Source of the DNA: Siphonodentalium dalli
Taxonomy: Eukaryota; Mollusca; Scaphopoda; Gadilida; Siphonodentaliidae
DNA: 64,000 nucleotides
Direction of reading: 5' to 3'
Assembly: GCA_032622095.1 (NCBI GenBank)
Contig: CP136066.1
Span: forward strand, 4,487,784 to 4,551,783
A program made the position numbers and the translations under genes. Of the stretch, positions 32,096 to 42,200 are shown piece after piece. Numbering within the stretch: the first letter of the stretch is position 1; the number at the start of each line of letters is the position of its first letter. The notes beneath the pieces are model-generated. The model was not told where the DNA came from, ran no database searches, and was given only the letters and a program-made list of their open reading frames with translations.

Positions 32096-32323
32096 AGCGA
32101 AAGCCGTTTCCCTCATAGTAAAGTCAAGGCGGCGCCAATGTGATGTTCAAATTAGTTATTTCCATTGAATACTAGATCTTTCGCACACGTGCTGTGAGAA
32201 ACAGGTGTCCGTTGTGAGAATAAAATTCTCCTGCATTCATAAATGAGAGAATCGAAATTACAAATTTCGTCAGGTTTGACTATTAAAAGCAGGCGAAATT
32301 TGCGCGCGCACCATTTCAGCCGA

Positions 32324-32415
32324 CCCTCGATATCTCAGTTGGTAGAGCGGAGGACTGTAGATGCTACGACTTGTCAGCTATCCTTAGGTCACTGGTTCGA
32401 ATCCGGTTCGAGGGA
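32324..32415 (+). tRNA. tRNA-Tyr(GTA), G10>T variant
   Basis: Higher-order partner of 26890-26981. Confidence 0.8.
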
Positions 32416-32701
32416 GTGGAGAACATTTTTATACATATTTTTTTTATCTTTTGTTTGTTTTTATATTTCCAATATACCACAATATGTCCGTTCTCCGCTT
32501 ATATAATGAAGTGTGCGCTTGATGTTAAACCTGAACAAATTTCCAATAATCGAATATGGTCTTGACTGTCATTTGATACCCAACATGCGCTAACTTCGAA
32601 AATGGCGCCCATTAACACTAAATATGCGCATGTAAAACCCGTAGCCGATGGTGACACCAAACTTGACCATTTGGAAACATAAAAATGTTATAAAAATTAA
32701 T

Positions 32702-32774
32702 CGACCCCGACGAGACTCGAACTCGCAATCTTCTGATTCGAAGTCAGACGCCTTATCCATTAGGCCACGAGGCC
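32702..32774 (-). tRNA. tRNA-Arg(TCG)
   Basis: As 65-137; no change seen. Confidence 0.93.
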
Positions 32775-33002
32775 AGCGAAAGCCATTTCCCTCATAGTAA
32801 AGTCAAGGCGGCGTCAATGTGATGTTCAAATTAGTTATTTCCATTGAATACTAGATCTTTCGCACACGTGCTGTGAGAAACAGGTGTCCGTTGTGAGAAT
32901 AAAATTCTCCTGCATTCATAAATGAGAGAATCGAAATTACAAATTTCGTCAGGTTTGACTATTAAAAGCAGGCGAAATTTGCGCGCGCACCATTTCAGCC
33001 GA

Positions 33003-33095
33003 CCCTCGATAGCTCAGTTGGTAGACCGGAGGACTGTAGATGCTACGACTTGTCAGCTATCCTTAGGTCACTGGTTCGAATCAGGGTTCGAGGGA
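33003..33095 (+). pseudogene. tRNA-Tyr(GTA), damaged D and T stems
   Basis: Same allele as 20109 and 27570. The first T-run is also shortened to T4 (AAAATTTTAATA). Confidence 0.75.
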
Positions 33096-33381
33096 GTGGA
33101 GAAAATTTTAATACATATTTTTTTTATCTTTTGTTTGTTTTTATATTTCCAATAGACCACAATATGTCCGTTCTCCGCTTATATAATGAAGTGTGCGCTT
33201 GATGTTGAACCTGAACAAATTTCCAATAATCGAATATGGTCTTGACTGTCATTTGATACCCAACATGCGCTAACTTCGAAAATGGCGCCCATTAACACTA
33301 AATATGCGCATGTAAAACCCGTAGCCGATGGTGACACCAAACTTGACCATTTGGAAACATAAAAATGTTATAAAAATTAAT

Positions 33382-33454
33382 CGACCCCGACGAGACTCGA
33401 ACTCGCAATCTTCTGATTCGAAGTCAGACGCCTTATCCATTAGGCCACGAGGCC
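33382..33454 (-). tRNA. tRNA-Arg(TCG)
   Basis: Gene as 65-137. ATTACCC flank and ACGCGT E-box change. Confidence 0.93.
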
Positions 33455-33682
33455 AGCGAAAGCCATTACCCTCATAGTAAAGTCAAGGCGGCGTCAATGT
33501 GATGTTCAAATTAGTTATTTCCATTGAATACTAGATCTTTCGCACGCGTGCTGTGAGAAACAGGTGTCCGTTGTGAGAATAAAATTCTCCTGCATTCATA
33601 AATGAGAGAATCGAAATTACAAATTTCGTCAGGTTTGACTATTAAAAGCAGGCGAAATTTGCGCGCGCACCATTTCAGCCGA

Positions 33683-33774
33683 CCCTCGATAGCTCAGTTG
33701 GTAGAGCGGAGGACTGTAGATGCTACGACTTGTCAGCTATCCTTAGGTCACTGGTTCGAATCCGGTTCGAGGGA
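33683..33774 (+). tRNA. tRNA-Tyr(GTA)
   Basis: As 366-457; no change seen. Confidence 0.94.
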
Positions 33775-34060
33775 GTGGAGAAAATTTTTATACATATTTT
33801 TTTTATCTTTTGTTTGTTTTTATATTTCCAATAGACCACAATATGTCCGTTCTCCGCTTATATAATGAAGTGTGCGCTTGATGTTGAACCTGAACAAATT
33901 TCCAATAATCGAATATGGTCTTGACTGTCATTTGATACCCAACATGCGCTAACTTCGAAAATGGCGCCCATTAACACTAAATATGCGCATGTAAAACCCG
34001 TAGCCGATGGTGACACCAAACTTGACCATTTGGAAACATAAAAATGTTATAAAAATTAAT

Positions 34061-34133
34061 CGACCCCGACGAGACTCGAACTCGCAATCTTCTGATTCGA
34101 AGTCAGACGCCTTATCCATTAGGCCACGAGGCC
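34061..34133 (-). tRNA. tRNA-Arg(TCG)
   Basis: As 65-137; no change seen. Confidence 0.93.
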
Positions 34134-34361
34134 AGCGAAAGCCATTTCCCTCATAGTAAAGTCAAGGCGGCGCCAATGTGATGTTCAAATTAGTTATTTC
34201 CATTGAATACTAGATCTTTCGCACACGTGCTGTGAGAAACAAGTGTCCGTTGTGAGAATAAAATTCTCCTGCATTCATAAATGAGAGAATCGAAATTACA
34301 AATTTCGTCAGGTTTGACTATTAAAAGCAGGCGAAATTTGCGCGCGCACCATTTCAGCCGA

Positions 34362-34453
34362 CCCTCGATAGCTCAGTTGGTAGAGCGGAGGACTGTAGAT
34401 GCTACGACTTGTCAGCTATCCTTAGGTCACTGGTTCGAATCCGGTTCGAGGGA
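34362..34453 (+). tRNA. tRNA-Tyr(GTA)
   Basis: Gene as 366-457, with the ACAAGTG upstream marker. Confidence 0.94.
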
Positions 34454-34739
34454 GTGGAGAAAATTTTTATACATATTTTTTTTATCTTTTGTTTGTTTTT
34501 ATATTTCCAATAGACCACAATATGTCCGTTCTCCGCTTATATAATGAAGTGTGCGCTTGATGTTGAACCTGAACAAATTTCCAATAATCGAATATGGTCT
34601 TGACTGTCATTTGATACCCAACATGCGCTAACTTCGAAAATGGCGCCCATTAACACTAAATATGCGCATGTAAAACCCGTAGCCGATGGTGACACCAAAC
34701 TTGACTATTTGGAAACATAAAAATGTTATAAAAATTAAT

Positions 34740-34812
34740 CGACCCCGACGAGACTCGAACTCGCAATCTTCTGATTCGAAGTCAGACGCCTTATCCATTA
34801 GGCCACGAGGCC
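34740..34812 (-). tRNA. tRNA-Arg(TCG)
   Basis: Gene as 65-137. AATACCC flank; the acceptor is intact, unlike its partner at 29307. Confidence 0.93.
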
Positions 34813-35040
34813 AGCGAAAGCCAATACCCTCATAGTAAAGTCAAGGCGGCGTCAATGTGATGTTCAAATTAGTTATTTCCATTGAATACTAGATCTTTCG
34901 CACGCGTGCTGTGAGAAACAGGTGTCCGTTGTGAGAATAAAATTCTCCTGCATTCATAAATGAGAGAATCGAAATTACAAATTTCGTCAGGTTTGACTAT
35001 TAAAAGCAGGCGAAATTTGCGCGCGCACCATTTCAGCCGA

Positions 35041-35132
35041 CCCTCGATAGCTCAGTTGGTAGAGCGGAGGACTGTAGATGCTACGACTTGTCAGCTATCC
35101 TTAGGTCACTGGTTCGAATCCGGTTCGAGGGA
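35041..35132 (+). tRNA. tRNA-Tyr(GTA)
   Basis: As 366-457; no change seen. Confidence 0.94.
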
Positions 35133-35418
35133 GTGGAGAAAATTTTTATACATATTTTTTTTATCTTTTGTTTGTTTTTATATTTCCAATAGACCACAAT
35201 ATGTCCGTTCTCCGCTTATATAATGAAGTGTGCGCTTGATGTTGAACCTGAACAAATTTCCAATAATCGAATATGGTCTTGACTGTCATTTGATACCCAA
35301 CATGCGCTAACTTCGAAAATGGCGCCCATTAACACTAAATATGCGCATGTAAAACCCGTAGCCGATGGTGACACCAAACTTGACCATTTGGAAACATAAA
35401 AATGTTATAAAAATTAAT

Positions 35419-35491
35419 CGACCCCGACGAGACTCGAACTCGCAATCTTCTGATTCGAAGTCAGACGCCTTATCCATTAGGCCACGAGGCC
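35419..35491 (-). tRNA. tRNA-Arg(TCG)
   Basis: As 65-137; no change seen. Confidence 0.93.
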
Positions 35492-35719
35492 AGCGAAAGC
35501 CATTTCCCTCATAGTAAAGTCAAGGCGGCGCCAATGTGATGTTCAAATTAGTTATTTCCATTGAATACTAGATCTTTCGCACACGTGCTGTGAGAAACAA
35601 GTGTCCGTTGTGAGAATAAAATTCTCCTGCATTCATAAATGAGAGAATCAAAATTACAAATTTCGTCAGGTTTGACTATTAAAAGCAGGCGAAATTTGCG
35701 CGCGCACCATTTCAGCCGA

Positions 35720-35811
35720 CCCTCGATAGCTCAGTTGGTAGAGCGGAGGACTGTAGATGCTACGACTTGTCAGCTATCCTTAGGTCACTGGTTCGAATCC
35801 GGTTCGAGGGA
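35720..35811 (+). tRNA. tRNA-Tyr(GTA)
   Basis: Gene as 366-457. ACAAGTG upstream marker, and one arm of the 7-bp palindrome is changed (TCAAAATT). Confidence 0.94.
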
Positions 35812-36097
35812 GTGGAGAAAATTTTTATACATATTTTTTTTATCTTTTGTTTGTTTTTATATTTCCAATAGACCACAATATGTCCGTTCTCCGCTTATAT
35901 AATGAAGTGTGCGCTTGATGTTGAACCTGAACAAATTTCCAATAATCGAATATGGTCTTGACTGTCATTTGATACCCAACATGCGCTAACTTCGAAAATG
36001 GCGCCCTTTAACACTAAATATGCGCATGTAAAACCCGTAGCCGATGGTGACTCCAAACTTGACCATTTGGAAACATAAAAATGTTATAAAAATTAAT

Positions 36098-36170
36098 CGA
36101 CCCCGACGAGACTCGAACTCGCAATGTTCTGATTCGAAGTCAGACGCCTTATCCATTAGGCCACGAGGCC
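36098..36170 (-). tRNA. tRNA-Arg(TCG)
   Basis: G45>C form. Confidence 0.92.
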
Positions 36171-36398
36171 AGCGAAAGCCGTTTCCCTCATAGTAAAGTC
36201 AAGGCGGCGCCAATGTGATGTTCAAATTAGTTATTTCCATTGAATACTAGATCTTTCGCACACGTGCTGTGAGAAACAGGTGTCCGTTGTGAGAATAAAA
36301 TTCTCCTGCATTCATAAATGAGAGAATCGAAATTACAAATTTCGTCAGGTTTGACTATTAAAAGCAGGCGAAATTTGCGCGCGCACCATTTCAGCCGA

Positions 36399-36490
36399 CC
36401 CTCGATATCTCAGTTGGTAGAGCGGAGGACTGTAGATGCTACGACTTGTCAGCTATCCTTAGGTCACTGGTTCGAATCCGGTTCGAGGGA
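36399..36490 (+). tRNA. tRNA-Tyr(GTA), G10>T variant
   Basis: G10>T with AACATTTTT flank. Confidence 0.8.
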
Positions 36491-36763
36491 GTGGAGAACA
36501 TTTTTATACATATTTTTTTTATCTTTTGTTTGTTTTTATATTTCCAATAGACCACAATATGTCCGTTCTCCGCTTATATAATGAAGTGTGCGCTTGATGT
36601 TGAACCTGAACAAATTTCCAACAATCGAATATGGTCTTGACTGTCATTTGATACCCAACATGCGCTAACTTCGAAAATGGCGCCCATTAACACTAAATAT
36701 GCGCATGTAAAACCCGTAGCCGATGGTGACACCAAACTTAATAAAAATGTTATAAAAATTAAT

Positions 36764-36836
36764 CGACCCCGACGAGACTCGAACTCGCAATCTTCTGATT
36801 CGAAGTCAGACGCCTTATCCATTAGGCCACGAGGCC
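36764..36836 (-). tRNA. tRNA-Arg(TCG)
   Basis: Gene as 65-137. About 13 bp is missing from its distal 3' flank (CAAACTTAATAAAAATG), past the first terminator. Confidence 0.93.
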
Positions 36837-37064
36837 AGCGAAAGCCATTTCCCTCATAGTAAAGTCAAGGCGGCGCCAATGTGATGTTCAAATTAGTTAT
36901 TTCCATTGAATACTAGATCTTTCGCACACGTGCTGTGAGAAACAGGTGTCCGTTGTGAGAATAAAATTCTCCTGCATTCATAAATGAGAGAATCGAAATT
37001 ACAAATTTCGTCAGGTTTGACTATTAAAAGCAGGCGAAATTTGCGCGCGCACCATTTCAGCCGA

Positions 37065-37156
37065 CCCTCGATAGCTCAGTTGGTAGAGCGGAGGACTGTA
37101 GATGCTACGACTTGTCAGCTATCCTTAGGTCACTGGTTCGAATCCGGTTCGAGGGA
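37065..37156 (+). tRNA. tRNA-Tyr(GTA)
   Basis: As 366-457. AATATACC spacer subtype. Confidence 0.94.
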
Positions 37157-37442
37157 GTGGAGAAAATTTTTATACATATTTTTTTTATCTTTTGTTTGTT
37201 TTTATATTTCCAATATACCACAATATGTCCGTTCTCCGCTTATATAATGAAGTGTGCGCTTGATGTTAAACCTGAACAAATTTCCAATAATCGAATATGG
37301 TCTTGACTGTCATTTGATACCCAACATGCGCTAACTTCGAAAATGGCGCCCATTAACACTAAATATGCGCATGTAAAACCCGTAGCCGATGGTGACACCA
37401 AACTTGACCATTTGGAAACATAAAAATGTTATAAAAATTAAT

Positions 37443-37515
37443 CGACCCCGACGAGACTCGAACTCGCAATCTTCTGATTCGAAGTCAGACGCCTTATCCA
37501 TTAGGCCACGAGGCC
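37443..37515 (-). tRNA. tRNA-Arg(TCG)
   Basis: As 65-137; no change seen. Confidence 0.93.
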
Positions 37516-37743
37516 AGCGAAAGCCATTTCCCTCATAGTAAAGTCAAGGCGGCGCCAATGTGATGTTCAAATTAGTTATTTCCATTGAATACTAGATCTT
37601 TCGCACACGTGCTGTGAGAAACAGGTGTCCGTTGTGAGAATAAAATTCTCCTGCATTCATAAATGAGAGAATCGAAATTACAAATTTCGTCAGGTTTGAC
37701 TATTAAAAGCAGGCGAAATTTGCGCGCGCACCATTTCAGCCGA

Positions 37744-37835
37744 CCCTCGATAGCTCAGTTGGTAGAGCGGAGGACTGTAGATGCTACGACTTGTCAGCTA
37801 TCCTTAGGTCACTGGTTCGAATCCGGTTCGAGGGA
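37744..37835 (+). tRNA. tRNA-Tyr(GTA)
   Basis: As 366-457; no change seen. Confidence 0.94.
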
Positions 37836-38121
37836 GTGGAGAAAATTTTTATACATATTTTTTTTATCTTTTGTTTGTTTTTATATTTCCAATAGACCAC
37901 AATATGTCCGTTCTCCGCTTATATAATGAAGTGTGCGCTTGATGTTGAACCTGAACAAATTTCCAATAATCGAATATGGTCTTGACTGTCATTTGATACC
38001 CAACATGCGCTAACTTCGAAAATGGCGCCCATTAACACTAAATATGCGCATGTAAAACCCGTAGCCGATGGTGACACCAAACTTGACCATTTGGAAACAT
38101 AAAAATGTTATAAAAATTAAT

Positions 38122-38194
38122 CGACCCCGACGAGACTCGAACTCGCAATCTTCTGATTCGAAGTCAGACGCCTTATCCATTAGGACACGAGGCC
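38122..38194 (-). tRNA. tRNA-Arg(TCG), G10>T variant
   Basis: G10>T in the D stem and A box (10-25 becomes T-C). Linked in the unit to TTTTGCAC, GTGCTCC and CTTGTTGTTG spacer changes. Confidence 0.8.
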
Positions 38195-38422
38195 AGCGAA
38201 AGCCATTTCCCTCATAGTAAAGTCAAGGCGGCGCCAATGTGATGTTCAAATTAGTTATTTCCATTGAATACTAGATCTTTTGCACACGTGCTGTGAGAAA
38301 CAGGTGTCCGTTGTGAGAATAAAATTCTCCTGCATTCATAAATGAGAGAATCGAAATTACAAATTTCGTCAGGTTTGACTATTAAAAGCAGGCGAAATTT
38401 GCGCGCGCACCATTTCAGCCGA

Positions 38423-38514
38423 CCCTCGATAGCTCAGTTGGTAGAGCGGAGGACTGTAGATGCTACGACTTGTCAGCTATCCTTAGGTCACTGGTTCGAA
38501 TCCGGTTCGAGGGA
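38423..38514 (+). tRNA. tRNA-Tyr(GTA)
   Basis: As 366-457; no change seen. Confidence 0.94.
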
Positions 38515-38800
38515 GTGGAGAAAATTTTTATACATATTTTTTTTATCTTTTGTTTGTTTTTATATTTCCAATAGACCACAATATGTCCGTGCTCCGCTTA
38601 TATAATGAAGTGTGCGCTTGTTGTTGAACCTGAACAAATTTCCAATAATCGAATATGGTCTTGACTGTCATTTGATACCCAACATGCGCTAACTTCGAAA
38701 ATGGCGCCCATTAACACTAAATATGCGCATGTAAAACCCGTAGCCGATGGTGACACCAAACTTGACCATTTGGAAACATAAAAATGTTATAAAAATTAAA

Positions 38801-38873
38801 CGACCCCGACGAGACTCGAACTCGCAATCTTCTGATTCGAAGTCAGACGCCTTATCCATTAGGACACGAGGCC
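38801..38873 (-). tRNA. tRNA-Arg(TCG), G10>T variant
   Basis: Same allele as 38122-38194, in the adjacent unit. Confidence 0.8.
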
Positions 38874-39101
38874 AGCGAAAGCCATTTCCCTCATAGTAAA
38901 GTCAAGGCGGCGCCAATGTGATGTTCAAATTAGTTATTTCCATTGAATACTAGATCTTTTGCACACGTGCTGTGAGAAACAGGTGTCCGTTGTGAGAATA
39001 AAATTCTCCTGCATTCATAAATGAGAGAATCGAAATTACAAATTTCGTCAGGTTTGACTATTAAAAGCAGGCGAAATTTGCGCGCGCACCATTTCAGCCG
39101 A

Positions 39102-39193
39102 CCCTCGATAGCTCAGTTGGTAGAGCGGAGGACTGTAGATGCTACGACTTGTCAGCTATCCTTAGGTCACTGGTTCGAATCCGGTTCGAGGGA
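39102..39193 (+). tRNA. tRNA-Tyr(GTA)
   Basis: As 366-457; no change seen. Confidence 0.94.
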
Positions 39194-39479
39194 GTGGAGA
39201 AAATTTTTATACATATTTTTTTTATCTTTTGTTTGTTTTTATATTTCCAATAGACCACAATATGTCCGTGCTCCGCTTATATAATGAAGTGTGCGCTTGT
39301 TGTTGAACCTGAACAAATTTCCAATAATCGAATATGGTCTTGACTGTCATTTGATACCCAACATGCGCTAACTTCGAAAATGGCGCCCATTAACACTAAA
39401 TATGCGCATGTAAAACCCGTAGCCGATGGTGACACCAAACTTGACCATTTGGAAACATAAAAATGTTATAAAAATTAAT

Positions 39480-39552
39480 CGACCCCGACGAGACTCGAAC
39501 TCGCAATCTTCTGATTCGAAGTCAGACGCCTTATCCATTAGGCCACGAGGCC
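39480..39552 (-). tRNA. tRNA-Arg(TCG)
   Basis: As 65-137; no change seen. Confidence 0.93.
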
Positions 39553-39780
39553 AGCGAAAGCCATTTCCCTCATAGTAAAGTCAAGGCGGCGCCAATGTGA
39601 TGTTCAAATTAGTTATTTCCATTGAATACTATATCTTTCGCACACGTGCTGTGAGAAACAGGTGTCCGTTGTGAGAATAAAATTCTCCTGCATTCATAAA
39701 TGAGAGAATCGAAATTACAAATTTCGTCAGGTTTGACTATTAAAAGCAGGCGAAATTTGCGCGCGCACCATTTCAGCCGA

Positions 39781-39872
39781 CCCTCGATAGCTCAGTTGGT
39801 AGAGCGGAGGACTGTAGATGCTACGACTTGTCAGCTATCCTTAGGTCACTGGTTCGAATCCGGTTCGAGGGA
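39781..39872 (+). tRNA. tRNA-Tyr(GTA)
   Basis: Gene as 366-457. First T-run is T6. Confidence 0.94.
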
Positions 39873-40158
39873 GTGGAGAAATTTTTTATACATATTTTTT
39901 TTATCTTTTGTTTGTTTTTATATTTCCAATATACCACAATATGTCCGTTCTCCGCTTATATAATGAAGTGTGCGCTTGATGTTAAACCTGAACAAATTTC
40001 CAATAATCGAATATGGTCTTGACTGTCATTTGATACCCAACATGCGCTAACTTCGAAAATGGCGCCCATTAACACTAAATATGCGCATGTAAAACCCGTA
40101 GCCGATGGTGACACCAAACTTGACCATTTGGAAACATAAAAATGTTATAAAAATTAAT

Positions 40159-40231
40159 CGACCCCGACGAGACTCGAACTCGCAATGTTCTGATTCGAAG
40201 TCAGACGCCTTATCCATTAGGCCACGAGGCC
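40159..40231 (-). tRNA. tRNA-Arg(TCG)
   Basis: G45>C form without a G10>T Tyr partner. Confidence 0.92.
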
Positions 40232-40459
40232 AGCGAAAGCCATTTCCCTCATAGTAAAGTCAAGGCGGCGCCAATGTGATGTTCAAATTAGTTATTTCCA
40301 TTGAATACTAGATCTTTCGCACACGTGCTGTGAGAAACAGGTGTCCGTTGTGAGAATAAAATTCTCCTGCATTCATAAATGAGAGAATCGAAATTACAAA
40401 TTTCGTCACGTTTGACTATTAAAAGCAGGCGAAATTTGCGCGCGCACCATTTCAGCCGA

Positions 40460-40551
40460 CCCTCGATAGCTCAGTTGGTAGAGCGGAGGACTGTAGATGC
40501 TACGACTTGTCAGCTATCCTTAGGTCACTGGTTCGAATCCGGTTCGAGGGA
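40460..40551 (+). tRNA. tRNA-Tyr(GTA)
   Basis: As 366-457; no change seen. Confidence 0.94.
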
Positions 40552-40837
40552 GTGGAGAAAATTTTTATACATATTTTTTTTATCTTTTGTTTGTTTTTAT
40601 ATTTCCAATAGACCACAATATGTCCGTTCTCCGCTTATATAATGAAGTGTGCGCTTGATGTTGAACCTGAACAAATTTCCAATAATCGAATATGGTCTTG
40701 ACTGTCATTTGATACCCAACATGCGCTAACTTCGAAAATGGCGCCCATTAACACTAAATATGCGCATGTAAAACCCGTAGCCGATGGTGACACCAAACTT
40801 GACCATTTGGAAACATAAAAATGTTATAAAAATTAAT

Positions 40838-40910
40838 CGACCCCGACGAGACTCGAACTCGCAATCTTCTGATTCGAAGTCAGACGCCTTATCCATTAGG
40901 ACACGAGGCC
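40838..40910 (-). tRNA. tRNA-Arg(TCG), G10>T variant
   Basis: Same allele as 38122 and 38801, with the same linked spacer changes. Confidence 0.8.
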
Positions 40911-41138
40911 AGCGAAAGCCATTTCCCTCATAGTAAAGTCAAGGCGGCGCCAATGTGATGTTCAAATTAGTTATTTCCATTGAATACTAGATCTTTTGCA
41001 CACGTGCTGTGAGAAACAGGTGTCCGTTGTGAGAATAAAATTCTCCTGCATTCATAAATGAGAGAATCGAAATTACAAATTTCGTCAGGTTTGACTATTA
41101 AAAGCAGGCGAAATTTGCGCGCGCACCATTTCAGCCGA

Positions 41139-41230
41139 CCCTCGATAGCTCAGTTGGTAGAGCGGAGGACTGTAGATGCTACGACTTGTCAGCTATCCTT
41201 AGGTCACTGGTTCGAATCCGGTTCGAGGGA
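41139..41230 (+). tRNA. tRNA-Tyr(GTA)
   Basis: As 366-457; no change seen. Confidence 0.94.
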
Positions 41231-41516
41231 GTGGAGAAAATTTTTATACATATTTTTTTTATCTTTTGTTTGTTTTTATATTTCCAATAGACCACAATAT
41301 GTCCGTGCTCCGCTTATATAATGAAGTGTGCGCTTGTTGTTGAACCTGAACAAATTTCCAATAATCGAATATGGTCTTGACTGTCATTTGATACCCAACA
41401 TGCGCTAACTTCGAAAATGGCGCCCATTAACACTAAATATGCGCATGTAAATCCCGTAGCCGATGGTGACACCAAACTTGACCATTTGGAAACATAAAAA
41501 TGTTATAAAAATTAAT

Positions 41517-41589
41517 CGACCCCGACGAGACTCGAACTCGCAATCTTCTGATTCGAAGTCAGACGCCTTATCCATTAGGCCACGAGGCC
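41517..41589 (-). tRNA. tRNA-Arg(TCG)
   Basis: As 65-137; no change seen. Last Arg gene before the non-array block. Confidence 0.93.
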
Positions 41590-41817
41590 AGCGAAAGCCA
41601 TTTCCCTCATAGTAAAGTCAAGGCGGCGCCAATGTGATGTTCAAATTAGTTATTTCCATTGAATACTAGATCTTTCGCACACGTGCTGTGAGAAACAGGT
41701 GTCCGTTGTGAGAATAAAATTCTCCTGCATTCATAAATGAGAAAATCGAAATTACAAATTTCGTCAGGTTTGACTATTAAAAGCAGGCGAAATTTGCGCG
41801 CGCACCATTTCAGCCGA

Positions 41818-41909
41818 CCCTCGATAGCTCAGTTGGTAGAGCGGAGGACTGTAGATGCTACGACTTGTCAGCTATCCTTAGGTCACTGGTTCGAATCCGG
41901 TTCGAGGGA
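41818..41909 (+). tRNA. tRNA-Tyr(GTA)
   Basis: As 366-457; no change in the gene. Confidence 0.94.
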
Positions 41910-42149
41910 GTGGAGAAAATTTTTATACATATTTTTTTTATCTTTTGTTTGTTTTTATATTTCCAATAGACCACAATATGTCCGTTCTCCGCTTATATAA
42001 TGAAGTGTGCGCTTGATGTTGAACCTGAACAAATTTCCAATAATCGAATATGGTCTTGACTGTCATTTGATACCCAACATGCGCTAACTTCGAAAATGGC
42101 GCCCATTAACACTAAATATGCGCATGTAAAACCCGTAGCCGATGGTGAT

Positions 42150-42200
42150 GTAGTGTTTTTGGGTATCAATTAAAGTGTAGTGTTTTTGGGTATCAATTAA
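42150..42200. repeat. Two-copy 27-bp tandem repeat
   Basis: GTAGTGTTTTTGGGTATCAA is repeated at 42150 and 42177. The same pair occurs in the duplicate block at 46162. Confidence 0.85.

Larger units (their letters stand above)
29986..35418. repeat. 8-unit higher-order repeat, copy 2
   Basis: Repeats the unit order of 24552-29985. Small private differences (for example the intact acceptor at 34740 against the deletion at 29307) show some divergence since duplication. Confidence 0.85.
23203..42148. repeat. tRNA-Tyr/tRNA-Arg tandem array, block 4
   Basis: This is the longest uninterrupted block, 28 units. It contains an 8-unit higher-order repeat (24552-29985 and 29986-35418). It ends abruptly at 42148 in the convergent spacer after GATGGTGA. 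Confidence 0.95.

Noticed and set aside
36574-36822. - strand frames containing MDKASDFESEDCEFESRRG
   Set aside because: That peptide is the translated tRNA-Arg gene, another common false ORF.
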